From assembly GCA_964450495.1 (NCBI GenBank), contig CAYVFU010000011.1:1-64000 (forward strand): DNA of 64,000 bases. Direction: 5' to 3'. Below, piece by piece: positions 1 to 9,708 of this stretch. The position numbers were made by a program, and so were the translations under genes. Numbering within the stretch: the first letter of the stretch is position 1; each line of letters opens with the position of its first letter. The notes beneath the pieces were generated by a model that saw only the letters and a program-made list of their open reading frames with translations, was not told the origin of the DNA and did no database searches. This stretch comes from CALFUK01 sp964450495 (GTDB lineage Bacteria > Bacteroidota > Bacteroidia > Chitinophagales > Saprospiraceae).

Positions 1-40
1 AGGTCTCCGTACCTCTTGCCCTATAAAGCACTGGGCATAC

Positions 41-70
41 AAAAAAGTCCCGAATAAAAAGACGGGACTT
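41..70 (-). terminator. Rho-independent terminator of the T9SS protein gene
   Basis: Read on the minus strand, AAGTCCCG and CGGGACTT form a perfect 8-bp stem around a 10-nt loop, followed at once by a run of six T. It lies 60 bases past the stop codon of the leftward gene and has the right polarity to end its transcript. Confidence 0.75.
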
Positions 71-129
71 AGTAATGAACTAATCCGTAGTAATACGAAA
101 AGTTTGGGATTTACTCCTTTATTACTTTG

Positions 130-2613
130 TTACTTTATAACCTTAAACTTGATTGTGCTTGCTCCTTTAAAGGAGACTACTTTAGCGAAGTACAAACCTT
201 CTGAAAATTGATTTAAAGAGATTTGTGTTTGGTTTTCGTTTTTCACTTTAGTAGAGGACATCTTCTGTCCTGCTGAGTTAAATATATCAATTTGTTCTAG
301 TATATCATTGCCATTGGCATGAATATTTAACTCGGTAGTTGCTGGATTGGGATAAGCGATTATGTTTGGCTCATTACTGCCGATTTCTTCCTCACTTTTC
401 TCTCTAATCAACTCAAAGCTTACAGATGCTCCATCGGAGGTATATTGATTACCATTGCCATCAGTGATAGTCAATCCTTCTAATACTATATCAACAGTTT
501 TATTTTGATTGCTCTCACGAACTCCATCTATTTCGTCAATAACAATAAAGCCAACTCGATGCACAGAACCATAACCAGAAACAGATCTTCCTGTTGTACG
601 GGTAGATCCTATATCTAGTCGGCCAGCACTTGTCTGTCTACTTAAGTCAAGCATTGGGGAATTATTAGACAACCAATTTAATGGTGTTCTTTCCACTGTA
701 ATTGTTTCAGTATCAACCACATCAGGAGACAAAGGCAATGTGTATGTTAACCCATGCACATCCAATGCAGGAAATTCTTGACTTCCAACAATAATATCTA
801 AGTATACTAGATCTCCTACTTCAGCAGTTTCTTGACTCAAGACTAACTCGATCGGAAATTCTTTATTGACTAAGGTTTGAGAAGCAACAAGATTGTTATA
901 CTTATTGTAATTATCAGCCATCAATTCTAAGTCTTCTAGATTAATTTTTCCATCTCCATTACCATCCAAGAATTTTTGATCTTTACCATTGTTTTGAATT
1001 GCACCCCAGTCATCCGCTTTATCTCCAATCCATAACAGGCCTTCTTGATTTCGTTCTGCACCCTGACTACCAAAATGATATCCTAATGGAAGTATATCTT
1101 CCATTGACACCTTGCCATCAGCATTAAAATCACCTGGCCATACGCAGTCAGTTCCGACACAGTTACAATCCGAAGCGTTTTCTATCACTTCCACCTGAAC
1201 CGCAATTTCTTCGCATTCTCCAGCAGGAGCACAATACCTCATTAAAAATTCATCAGTGCCAGTGAATCCATCATTAGGCTGATACACCATTATTTGAACA
1301 CCTTCTTCTGTCCAACCACAAGCTTCATCGCCTAATTTGTAATTGTAATAGTGAGGAAAGCTCAACAATTCACCATTTGCAGGACGATCCAAAATAGAAA
1401 AAAAGTATCCTTGGATCGGTACTGTATAGTTCATCACAAGCGGTGTCTCGCTTCGAGTGACAAAATCAAATTGTGATATTTTTTCAGGGTAAAAGTTATC
1501 TACCACGATTTCAATATTGCCAGTGTAGTATTCACCTTCTCTTTCAGCGAGGTAGGTAAAAGTCTTGGTGCCTACAAAACCTTCTTCAGGTATGTATCTG
1601 AATCTCCCATCTGCCATGATAGAAATAGCCTTAGGCATTCGGGTTATTTCAACCTCTTCTAGGTCATTCTCAAAAATATCAAAGAGTACTGGAATATTTA
1701 GAGAGGTAAAAACCTTGTCGTCTCTGATTGGCCCTTTTTGATCAGTATTTTCTAATACTTCAACATGAATAGTTCTTTCAATAGATCCATCAGATTTTCG
1801 AACAACAAACTCCTCTATGCCAGTAAATGAACCAAAAGGTGTGTACTCTATAACATCATCGCCAATAAATTCAACTGAACCTTTAGGACTTGAGCCATTA
1901 CCCAACGCCATATTCCTGGCGGGCAATAAAATGGTTACTGGTTTGAATTGAGAAGTCGATATATAAATATTACCATCAGATGATAGATTGGCTTCATCAA
2001 GCACACAAATCGTAGCTGTACCTGAATCTGTAATACCATCTTCATTGACAGCCGTATAGTGCACAAATGCCATTCCTGCAAAACCATCCTCTGCAGTAAA
2101 TTCAATTTCATTATTTATAATCTGAGCAACACCATGCTGTACTAAGTCAATAGACTCAATAAACAATTCGTCGCCTGAGTTGATATCATTGTTTAAAACA
2201 TCGACCAATACAGATTGGTCATCTAAATCGACAGATTGATAATCATGTATAGCTTCAACATGTGAATCAACAATGTTGACTATAACATTAATGTATAAGC
2301 TTTTTGTTCTTCTCTTTTCGCCACCTTCATAAAACACATTGAATGAAGACACCCCTTCTTCAGCATCATCTTTGACACTAACTGATATAGGATAAGAAGA
2401 ACCATCAAGTATACCTAAATCAACATCAAAAATAGTAGGATTGGGGTTTTCTGTAAATTCTGGAGTTGACCACGCGCTAACATTTAATGTTATTGTACCT
2501 CCGGGCGTTGTCGTAAATTCTAAACTTGGCGGATTGTATAATTGAGTAAACCCAAGTACAGGCAATAAGCTATACAAGCAAAACAACACAAATTTTGCAA
2601 AAGGATTAGTCAT
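130..2613 (-). CDS. Secreted multidomain protein with Ig-like/cadherin-like repeats, dockerin-like repeats and T9SS sorting domain
   Basis: The 827-residue protein starts with a signal peptide (about residues 1-23, ending FTQ). Its first half holds beta-sandwich segments of the tandem Ig/cadherin kind found in large bacterial surface proteins; the text VDVLNNDIN near residue 140 and GFVGTKTFTY near 350 are typical. Two EF-hand-like dockerin motifs follow (DFNADGKVSMEDI and DGNGDGKINLEDL, about 495-570), which should bind calcium. A cohesin-like beta region comes next, and the last 80 residues begin with the YPNPATTELNI motif of a T9SS type A sorting domain. It is therefore probably exported, cut and attached to the cell surface or released. 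The ligand is unknown. The gene stands alone, with its own terminator and a divergent neighbour 277 bases away. Confidence 0.85.
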   Translation of the reverse strand: MTNPFAKFVLFCLYSLLPVLGFTQLYNPPSLEFTTTPGGTITLNVSAWSTPEFTENPNPTIFDVDLGILDGSSYPISVSVKDDAEEGVSSFNVFYEGGEKRRTKSLYINVIVNIVDSHVEAIHDYQSVDLDDQSVLVDVLNNDINSGDELFIESIDLVQHGVAQIINNEIEFTAEDGFAGMAFVHYTAVNEDGITDSGTATICVLDEANLSSDGNIYISTSQFKPVTILLPARNMALGNGSSPKGSVEFIGDDVIEYTPFGSFTGIEEFVVRKSDGSIERTIHVEVLENTDQKGPIRDDKVFTSLNIPVLFDIFENDLEEVEITRMPKAISIMADGRFRYIPEEGFVGTKTFTYLAEREGEYYTGNIEIVVDNFYPEKISQFDFVTRSETPLVMNYTVPIQGYFFSILDRPANGELLSFPHYYNYKLGDEACGWTEEGVQIMVYQPNDGFTGTDEFLMRYCAPAGECEEIAVQVEVIENASDCNCVGTDCVWPGDFNADGKVSMEDILPLGYHFGSQGAERNQEGLLWIGDKADDWGAIQNNGKDQKFLDGNGDGKINLEDLELMADNYNKYNNLVASQTLVNKEFPIELVLSQETAEVGDLVYLDIIVGSQEFPALDVHGLTYTLPLSPDVVDTETITVERTPLNWLSNNSPMLDLSRQTSAGRLDIGSTRTTGRSVSGYGSVHRVGFIVIDEIDGVRESNQNKTVDIVLEGLTITDGNGNQYTSDGASVSFELIREKSEEEIGSNEPNIIAYPNPATTELNIHANGNDILEQIDIFNSAGQKMSSTKVKNENQTQISLNQFSEGLYFAKVVSFKGASTIKFKVIK

Positions 2614-2749
2614 TAATAAGTATTACAATAAAGTAACAAGTAAAATTCAATGTAAATATAACTAGAAAGACTCGATTTGTCTAAGGGTTTTCACTAGGTT
2701 TTACGCTAATGTGTTCAACACGACAACATAATATTTTTAATAAATACAT

Positions 2750-2772
2750 AAATAACTCATAATGAGTTATTT
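2750..2772. promoter_or_regulatory. Perfect 11-bp inverted repeat in a divergent intergenic region
   Basis: AAATAACTCAT and ATGAGTTATTT flank a single A, giving a 23-base perfect palindrome. It sits between two divergently read genes, about 140 bases from each start. No T-run follows, so a protein-binding operator is more likely than a terminator. The regulator is unknown. Confidence 0.4.
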
Positions 2773-2890
2773 AACAACTAAAATGCGCATATAAGTATTT
2801 AAAATATGACCATTCAAATTATATAAGATACCTACATTTATAACATACGATCATACAATAAGATATGTATTATCATTAGTTTTGATATAG

Positions 2891-4351
2891 ATGCGTGACT
2901 CAAAATCTTTCATTGCCTTATCATCGCTAAATGTGTATGAACTTAACCGATTCAAAAAGTTCGTGCATTCACCTTATTTCAACGTAAATAAGAGGATCAT
3001 CCGACTATTTGAATTATTCGAAGACTTTATCAGGAATAATCCCGAAACTGAAATTTCAAAAGAAGCCATTTGGAAAGAGGTCTTTCCTGAGAAACCTTAT
3101 AATGATACGAATCTCCGAAAACTAAATTCTGATTTTCTTAAACTGTTGGAAGAGTTCTTAGTTCAGCACCAATTTGACAACAATCCGCTCCATAAAGCAA
3201 ATTACTTGCTAAAAGCCCTCAGTGCTCGAAAATTAGAAAAATTGTATAAGTCATCGATTTCTAGCGCAAGAAGACTATCTGATCAACAGTTAGAAAGAAC
3301 AGCATCTTACTATTATTATCAGTACCAGATTGAAAAGAATTTATTTTCCCTCACCACAGAATTTGAAAAAAAGACTAAAATCAAACCGGAGGCCATTTTA
3401 GAAACATTAAGCCATATTGGGAATAACCTAGATATCTTTTATTTGACTGAGAAAATGCGCTACTATAATACATTCATGTCATGGAGGAATATTACATCAA
3501 TGGAAAAGGAAGTTTTCCCGATTGAAAATATTACAGATGAAATCGAAAAGTTAGAATACTCTAAATATCCACCCTTAGCTGTTTATTATCAAATATACCT
3601 AGTGAATAAAAATCAAAATGACGAATCAAAATTCCTAAAACTAAAACAACTCATAAATGAATATCTAGAGATTTTTCCATTAGGAGAAGCATATGACATA
3701 TATCAATCGACCTTAAATTATTGTGTTTCAAAGGTAAATCAAGGAATACAAGAATATTTTCTAGAGATGTTTGAACTTTGGGAATATGGTTTAGATTCAA
3801 AAATTTTATTACCCGATAATAAAATTGAGCCTTCAATTTTTAGAAATATTTGCGTCACGTCTTTAAAGCTCAATAAATTTGATTGGACTGAAAATTTTAT
3901 AAATGAATATGGAGTATTTCTTGATGAAAAGTACAGGTCTAATGCAATTATATTTAATTCTGCTCGACTAGAATTCTACAAAAAGAATTATGATGAGGTT
4001 ATTGGTTTATTGCGTGAAGTGACGTTTGATGATATTTTTTATGAGTTAAGTTCTAAAGCAATTCAAATTGAAGCGTATTACGAACTCGATGAATTTGAAG
4101 TGCTCTCCTCTTTCTTATCAAGCTTCGCGGCATTACTACGAAGAAACACTAAAATCCCAGCACGACGCAAAAACAATTATCAAAGACTTATTTATTTCAC
4201 ACGAAAACTAATTCGACTCACTCCGAGAATGAAAACAGAAATTCAAAAATTAAAGAATGAAATTGATGAATCAGAAAACTTTGCTGACAAAACTTGGCTG
4301 TTAGAAAAAATAGCAGAACTCCAAGGTAATCCACTTCCAGTTACACGCTAA
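2891..4351 (+). CDS. Conserved hypothetical helical protein
   Basis: I cannot assign this 486-residue protein to a named family. It has no signal peptide or membrane segment. The sequence is rich in Leu, Lys, Glu and aromatic residues and reads as almost entirely alpha-helical, in the manner of TPR-like or other helical-repeat scaffolds (for example SYYYYQYQIEKNLF near residue 140). The N-terminal stretch ELNRFKKFVHSPYFN and a tail rich in Lys and Arg (ARRKNNYQRLIYFTRKLIR) are its most distinctive features. I recall similar unassigned proteins in Saprospiria-like genomes, but cannot confirm this. Its last four bases overlap the end of the convergent photolyase gene. Confidence 0.6.
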   Translation: MRDSKSFIALSSLNVYELNRFKKFVHSPYFNVNKRIIRLFELFEDFIRNNPETEISKEAIWKEVFPEKPYNDTNLRKLNSDFLKLLEEFLVQHQFDNNPLHKANYLLKALSARKLEKLYKSSISSARRLSDQQLERTASYYYYQYQIEKNLFSLTTEFEKKTKIKPEAILETLSHIGNNLDIFYLTEKMRYYNTFMSWRNITSMEKEVFPIENITDEIEKLEYSKYPPLAVYYQIYLVNKNQNDESKFLKLKQLINEYLEIFPLGEAYDIYQSTLNYCVSKVNQGIQEYFLEMFELWEYGLDSKILLPDNKIEPSIFRNICVTSLKLNKFDWTENFINEYGVFLDEKYRSNAIIFNSARLEFYKKNYDEVIGLLREVTFDDIFYELSSKAIQIEAYYELDEFEVLSSFLSSFAALLRRNTKIPARRKNNYQRLIYFTRKLIRLTPRMKTEIQKLKNEIDESENFADKTWLLEKIAELQGNPLPVTR

Positions 4352-5667
4352 TTCAAACAACGCTTATACATCTCCAAACAACGCTCTCTAGCTATCTTGT
4401 GATCAACAATTGGGTCTGGATAATCTGGTGTTCCGTATTCGGGCACCCACTTTTTGATATAGGTCTGTTCTTTGTCAAACTTTGTCATCTGGCTCGTAGG
4501 ATTAAAAATCCGGAAGTATGGGGCAGCATCAGTGCCGCTACCACTCGCCCACTGCCAACCTCCATTGTTACTGGCTAAGTCAAAGTCCAATAACTTGCGA
4601 GCAAAATATGCTTCACCCAATCGCCAATCCATCAACAAATGTTTGGTCAAAAAACTGGCGACAACCATGCGGACACGATTATGCATATAACCTGTCGCAT
4701 TTAATTCACGCATACCTGCATCGACAATTGGATAACCAGTTTTGCCTTCACACCATGCCTCGAATTCTGTAGAATCACTTCTCCACTCTAGTCGGTCATA
4801 CTTTGCTCGAAAGGCATCAGTTACAACATGTGGAAAATGTGACAATATTTGGGAATAAAAATCTCGCCACACCAATTCACTTAAATAAGTCTCATTAATC
4901 TTTGCAGCCTTTCTAGCTTTTTCGCGAATACTAATTGTGCCAAACCGAAAATGGACTCCCAATTGACTTGTGCCTCTGACGCCTGGAAAATTTCGTTGTT
5001 TATCGTACAGTTTAATTATTTTCTGGGAGACTTTAGCTTTGGGAAAATCAAGACCACTTCGCTCAAAACCCATGTCATTTAATTTGACCCATGTCGATTT
5101 CTTTGTTTGTTTGAAATTTGCAGCGTAAGCTAATGTCGGATAAGACTTGTAATAGTAGCTCAATCCATCTTCTACCTTGCTATCTACCCTTTCCAACCAT
5201 CGTCTTTTGTATGGTGTGAAAACAGTATAAGGACCGCCATCCCCTTTAAGCACCTCATCAGACTCAAAAATCACATGATCTTTGAACGTTCTTAAGGCAA
5301 TGTTTTCCTTAGCCAATAAGGCCTTTACTTTACCATCTCTGTCCAAGGCATATGGTTCATAATCTCTATTTAAGAATACAGTATCAATCTTATTCTCATT
5401 CGCAATGTCTTTCCAAACTTGTAAAGGCTTACCATAATAGACATGCAGGCGAGACCCAAAAGTCTTTAATTCTTCGTCAAGACTTTTCAGTGTGTCGTAA
5501 ATAAATGTCACTCTTGCATCATCCTTGTCTTTCAATTCATCCAAAATATGTCTGTCAAAGATAAAGACACACTGTACTGCTTTTCCTTGCCTCAAAGCAT
5601 GGTATAGACCAGCATTATCATTCAAACGCAAATCGCGTCTAAACCAAAAGAAATTCGTCTTGCTCAT
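4348..5667 (-). CDS. phrB: Deoxyribodipyrimidine photolyase (cryptochrome/photolyase family)
   Basis: The enzyme uses blue light and FADH- to split cyclobutane pyrimidine dimers in DNA. The N-terminal Rossmann-like antenna domain begins with FFWFRRDLRLNDNAGL. The C-terminal FAD-binding domain carries the hallmark text WRDFYSQIL, GYPIVDAGMREL, YMHNRVRM and NNGGWQWASGSGTDA. At about 440 residues the length is normal for class I bacterial photolyases. The family also includes 6-4 photolyases and cryptochromes, but this looks like a standard CPD enzyme. I chose the second Met (MSKTNF) as start; a Met three codons upstream is also possible. The gene converges with the preceding hypothetical gene, overlapping it by 4 bases. 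Confidence 0.92.
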   Translation of the reverse strand: MSKTNFFWFRRDLRLNDNAGLYHALRQGKAVQCVFIFDRHILDELKDKDDARVTFIYDTLKSLDEELKTFGSRLHVYYGKPLQVWKDIANENKIDTVFLNRDYEPYALDRDGKVKALLAKENIALRTFKDHVIFESDEVLKGDGGPYTVFTPYKRRWLERVDSKVEDGLSYYYKSYPTLAYAANFKQTKKSTWVKLNDMGFERSGLDFPKAKVSQKIIKLYDKQRNFPGVRGTSQLGVHFRFGTISIREKARKAAKINETYLSELVWRDFYSQILSHFPHVVTDAFRAKYDRLEWRSDSTEFEAWCEGKTGYPIVDAGMRELNATGYMHNRVRMVVASFLTKHLLMDWRLGEAYFARKLLDFDLASNNGGWQWASGSGTDAAPYFRIFNPTSQMTKFDKEQTYIKKWVPEYGTPDYPDPIVDHKIARERCLEMYKRCLN

Positions 5668-5744
5668 ACAAATCATAACAGTTCATAGTGCTATCTGTTT
5701 TTGTAATTTGTAACTTTATGATTTATTATCATATGTAGACTACT

Positions 5745-6665
5745 ATGCGATATTTATTGATACTTACTTTATTGATTGTTATTTTTTCAGCTTGTGCGTC
5801 TAATGAAGATCCAGCATTTGAGGGTATAAGAGCGCTTCTCACTGAAGCCAAGGCAAATCCAACAAAAGAGACACTTGACAAGTATTTTGCTAAAGTCAAT
5901 GAGTTTTTGAGTGATAATAAAGACAATAAAGAGCTCATTAAACCAATGTTGGAAGAAGCGAGTCAATTTGCAGTTAGTCAAGGACAGCATAGCAAAGCTG
6001 TTGGTTATTTGATGCCTATACTTAAAAACCATGTCGACTGTTCATTAAATCAGACTGATGTATTGACACTAGCTAAAAGTATGAGGGCTCTCAACAAAGG
6101 ACATGCTGCATCGATTGTTTATGCTAATTATAAATCTAAGTTTTCTTCTTCGCCTACAGATGAGTCTTTGGAGAGATTACTGACAGATCTCAACGTTAAC
6201 CCGACAAGATATATCGATACGCTCTTTGAAAAGGTATTTAGAGAACCAGATCAATTTGGTTTAAATAGAGAAGCTGCTCTACAATTCGTGGATGTCGCTG
6301 AAGCACAGGCATTGAGTGATCCTTGCAACCCAAAATCTCCGGACTTTTTATATAGAGCTGGCGAAATTGCAAGAAGTATTCGGACTTTGCCGAAAGCAAT
6401 GAGCATTTATGATTGGTTACTTGAAGAGTATCCTGATTATGAGAAAACTCCAACTGTCTATTTTCTCAAAGGGTTTATGCTAGAGAATAATGTGGAGGAT
6501 AAGGAAGGAGCTAGAGAAATTTACTCCGACTTTTTAACAAAATATCCAAACCACGAAATGGCTGATGACGTTCGTTTCCTGGTGGACAACTTGGATAAAA
6601 CTGACGAACAAATTTTAGAGTTACTGGAACAAAAACAAAAAGAAAAGGCTGATCAAAACCAATGA
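5745..6665 (+). CDS. TPR-containing lipoprotein
   Basis: The N-terminus MRYLLILTLLIVIFSACAS is a lipoprotein signal with a lipobox ending in Cys17, so the mature protein should be anchored in an outer-envelope membrane. The remaining 290 residues are helical. Toward the C-terminus they form tetratricopeptide-like hairpins: LPKAMSIYDWLLEEYPDYEKTP and GAREIYSDFLTKYPNHEMADD have the spacing seen in YbgF/BamD-type TPRs. TPR lipoproteins usually act as scaffolds in envelope assembly, but the partner here is unknown. Its 3' end overlaps the end of the convergent VTC gene by 13 bases, and it starts from a short region divergent to the photolyase. Confidence 0.75.
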   Translation: MRYLLILTLLIVIFSACASNEDPAFEGIRALLTEAKANPTKETLDKYFAKVNEFLSDNKDNKELIKPMLEEASQFAVSQGQHSKAVGYLMPILKNHVDCSLNQTDVLTLAKSMRALNKGHAASIVYANYKSKFSSSPTDESLERLLTDLNVNPTRYIDTLFEKVFREPDQFGLNREAALQFVDVAEAQALSDPCNPKSPDFLYRAGEIARSIRTLPKAMSIYDWLLEEYPDYEKTPTVYFLKGFMLENNVEDKEGAREIYSDFLTKYPNHEMADDVRFLVDNLDKTDEQILELLEQKQKEKADQNQ

Positions 6666-7276
6666 GTTTTCATTGCATTGACATACTTTGAGTTTTTTGT
6701 TATTCGAAACGGAAATTTAGAAATAGCTTCAATTGCTGACTCGGAATCGTACTGTTGGTTGTACTTAAACTCTACAACAATTTTAGGATCATTAATGGTT
6801 GGATATACTAATTCTTGATCTTGAATTTTTTGATAATGGATTGCTGTATCAATCGTTAATCGAAGTTGTCTATCAACTGATATATAATACTGTCTGTCGT
6901 AACTCACCTTTACAATCGGAAAGACATGACTGACTTTACTTTTTGACTTTTCAAATGCTGATAACCAATCTGATTGTGCAAACTTTCCAAGCGAAGTCAA
7001 TTCCTTACCGCCAAGCATATTTTGTTTCCATTTTCGCTCCAGAGTTAATGACACTTGTCTTTCTTCTTTACCGTACCAGCGCATTCTCCATTTTTCTCTG
7101 GTCGATACTCCTTGAAGGTTCATTTGTAAAGACTCAAAATCAGCAGTATCTAGATAAATACTATTGACCCTTCGATCAGGAAATTGCTTCTGGAATACAA
7201 GGGGATGTTTTAAAACGGAAGCATGTATTAGTCCAATATCATTTCCACTCACAACTGCTTTTCTTTCGTATCTCAT
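6653..7276 (-). CDS. Cytoplasmic VTC-domain protein (polyphosphate polymerase family)
   Basis: The VTC domain is a triphosphate-tunnel fold; in yeast Vtc4 it makes polyphosphate from ATP. This 207-residue protein is little more than that domain, and the tunnel motifs appear in order: ERK at 4-6, YLDT at 41-44, RMRWYG at 64-69, LERK at 79-82, YDRQ at 126-129, TIDT at 141-144, EFKY at 169-172 and SKYV near the end. All the basic and acidic residues expected to line the tunnel seem present, so it could be active. There is no signal peptide, so it acts in the cytoplasm. It is the last gene of a four-gene operon and overlaps the CotH-like gene by ATGA, implying translational coupling. Polymerase activity is inferred from family only. 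Confidence 0.85.
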   Translation of the reverse strand: MRYERKAVVSGNDIGLIHASVLKHPLVFQKQFPDRRVNSIYLDTADFESLQMNLQGVSTREKWRMRWYGKEERQVSLTLERKWKQNMLGGKELTSLGKFAQSDWLSAFEKSKSKVSHVFPIVKVSYDRQYYISVDRQLRLTIDTAIHYQKIQDQELVYPTINDPKIVVEFKYNQQYDSESAIEAISKFPFRITKNSKYVNAMKTHWF

Positions 7277-9708
7277 TGGGCCTTCTTTTTACGACCATTC
7301 CAATAGAGAAAATCATCGCTTCCAATTAAATACGGAAATTGTACATCTGACATATTTCCATTGGTAAATACTATCTCGGCTGATTCATTTTGTTGACTGG
7401 CAAAGACACCTTCTTCGACATCTTGAATATTAACTCCATCAACGCTTACACTAGAATTTGACAATTTAAATGCTCGATAGCAGTCTTTAATCTCTATGGA
7501 TGTCAAATCAGTAGATCCTGAACCATTAGAATGAAAAGCAGTTCCTTTAATAAAATCAAATGTCGCATTTTTCAATTGTAAGGAACTGTTATTTAATAGA
7601 AGACCATCCTTATTGACATCTGCAATAGCCAACTGATCAATTTCTCCGTAGCTGTATTCAAGTGTGATTCCATTTCCTGGAGAATCTTCAATACTTAGAT
7701 CATTGATGTTAAAATCAGCATTCTGAAATGTCAGTGCATTATTAGATTCACAATTAAACACTTTGCTTTTAGTAAATTCAACTTCACTATCGTAGATGGT
7801 TATTGCTGCACTGGTTTGGTATTCCGCTTCATTAATTTGCCCTAAGCCTGTTAAGATGGTGTGGTTGAACTGAGATTTACCTTTAATTTGACTAAGCATC
7901 AAACCATTGTTTTTTGTTCCACTTATTTGGATATTTTCGGTCTCCGTACCAGTAGCCATAATTGGTGAAAATGAAATGAAATTTGCGTTTGACATCAGCT
8001 CAATCACTGTACCTGGTTCAACCGAAATTAGATATCCTTTAGGGATAATAACTGTCTGTTCTAAACTAATTGGGCATGGACCAAACTTAATAGCAGAGCC
8101 ATTTATATTAATACACTCATGCTCATCTACAAAAGACAAATCTCCTTGTTGAATTTTCGGTTTTATTGGGACCAAGGACAAGCGATTGATTTCTTCTGAG
8201 AAAATGGAATCTATACCAATTGTTTTAAAATAAACTCGTCGATAATTGTTTGGATTTTGAATGACTTCAGAATCAGGATTGTGGTCTGGATGATACGCAT
8301 CTAAGAAAACTGGAGTTTCTAAGGTTTGCAATACTTCTTCGTTTCCTAAGCCGATAACCTCCATTGGAAAGTAGTGGTAAGATGAACAAACTAGCTGTTT
8401 CCTGCTACCCTCTTGGACTTGTACATTTAAGGAGTATTCTGGTAAGGGCAATATTTTTTCTCGCGTCCATTTAGCCTTTTTGAATAAGTCATCAACAGCA
8501 AATGAATAGTCAGCATATGCTTCGTCAGATTGTATAAACGCAAGCCTTTGCTCTAGAGCAGCACTCCAATCATGTTTTATTTTATTCAAAAAGTGTTCTG
8601 ATGTATAGTCTTGCAAGTGCTTTAAATAACTTGCTGTCATCTCGTTATCAAGGAATAACTTGTACATATATACACCACCGTTTGGATAATCATTCGGTGG
8701 TTTATTGAATTGAATTTGACCTTCTCCTGCTGCTGACCAATCTTTTGTAACATTAGGCAAAGTGGTTCCAAAACAATCAAAGCCAATTGGTTCTAGCTTT
8801 GCAGTTAATGGATTGAAATAAAATCTGATGTTGGTCATCTGCTGTGCATGATACGCATGACTGATTTCCATCAATGCGTAATACTTAGCTAACTTTTCGA
8901 CATCAAACACGTCACTCAATTTAGCTTGACCATCTAAATATGCTTGCAATTTTGACTTAGCTTGTTGGAAAGATTTTATGAAGGATGGATTATTCTTATT
9001 CTCTGTATTCATCAATTCTATCTCTGCCATATGAGTCCAGTAAAAAGGTGTGATTCCTTTCTGCACATTTTCCCAATAGGCATCGTCAGCGTGTTTGAGA
9101 ATAGGACCTATAGGCCTTTTATTTTGTATGAGAAGATTGTTGTCAAAAAATTGCTCGTAGGCATAGACGCCTTTATCCACACCATTTTCTTCTAATTGAA
9201 TAAAGTCATAGTTTGGTGTTATGATGCCTTCTTGTCTGAACAATTGAAGCATCAACCATTCAGCCAAATGGGACCTTGCACCGCTGTTGTGGATGGAGAA
9301 AGTTTGCATCTGATTCCATTGCTGATCATTTTTGAGCTGAATGCGATATGACCATTTTTCTCCTTGAATGTGGTCCAATAAATCACCTTTTAATCTTAAA
9401 CGTATTGGTTTTGTTTCGTTGTTTGCACGCAATGTTCCGTCGACCATATCTTCTGCCGAACTAAACAATAGTCCCCTTTCTAGAGCTTCTTTTCGTTTCT
9501 TCTTTATCTGTCTAAAATTGGCTTCAGGAATCTGCAACTCTAATTTGTCTGGTGTAAAATCAGCAGCTATGTCTTTAGTAATGGATGTCACTGCAGATGA
9601 AGAAGATTTACTAAATAACACTATACTCGCGAGTAAACCAATGAGAATTACAGCAATAAACAGTTTCACTAAAATCCCTGAGCTGCGTTGTCGTTCTTTC
9701 AGTTTCAT
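7273..9708 (-). CDS. Membrane-anchored CotH-like kinase with C-terminal beta-helix
   Basis: CotH proteins are atypical protein kinases, first described for spore coat phosphorylation in Bacillus. Residues 12-33 form one membrane anchor, which puts the rest of the 811 residues in the periplasm or at the surface. The kinase-like region spans about 55-420: RLRLKGD (103-109), GVYAYEQ (180-186), MTNIRFYFN (291-299) and FDCFGT (310-315), in the places where CotH proteins carry nucleotide- and metal-binding residues. The usual WDxD block is here GFDCFG, so the metal site is slightly altered. Residues about 540-790 form a right-handed parallel beta-helix of short repeated strands (for example FNINDLSIEDSPGNGITLE). 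The gene overlaps both neighbours by ATGA. Substrate unknown. Confidence 0.82.
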   Translation of the reverse strand: MKLKERQRSSGILVKLFIAVILIGLLASIVLFSKSSSSAVTSITKDIAADFTPDKLELQIPEANFRQIKKKRKEALERGLLFSSAEDMVDGTLRANNETKPIRLRLKGDLLDHIQGEKWSYRIQLKNDQQWNQMQTFSIHNSGARSHLAEWLMLQLFRQEGIITPNYDFIQLEENGVDKGVYAYEQFFDNNLLIQNKRPIGPILKHADDAYWENVQKGITPFYWTHMAEIELMNTENKNNPSFIKSFQQAKSKLQAYLDGQAKLSDVFDVEKLAKYYALMEISHAYHAQQMTNIRFYFNPLTAKLEPIGFDCFGTTLPNVTKDWSAAGEGQIQFNKPPNDYPNGGVYMYKLFLDNEMTASYLKHLQDYTSEHFLNKIKHDWSAALEQRLAFIQSDEAYADYSFAVDDLFKKAKWTREKILPLPEYSLNVQVQEGSRKQLVCSSYHYFPMEVIGLGNEEVLQTLETPVFLDAYHPDHNPDSEVIQNPNNYRRVYFKTIGIDSIFSEEINRLSLVPIKPKIQQGDLSFVDEHECININGSAIKFGPCPISLEQTVIIPKGYLISVEPGTVIELMSNANFISFSPIMATGTETENIQISGTKNNGLMLSQIKGKSQFNHTILTGLGQINEAEYQTSAAITIYDSEVEFTKSKVFNCESNNALTFQNADFNINDLSIEDSPGNGITLEYSYGEIDQLAIADVNKDGLLLNNSSLQLKNATFDFIKGTAFHSNGSGSTDLTSIEIKDCYRAFKLSNSSVSVDGVNIQDVEEGVFASQQNESAEIVFTNGNMSDVQFPYLIGSDDFLYWNGRKKKAQ

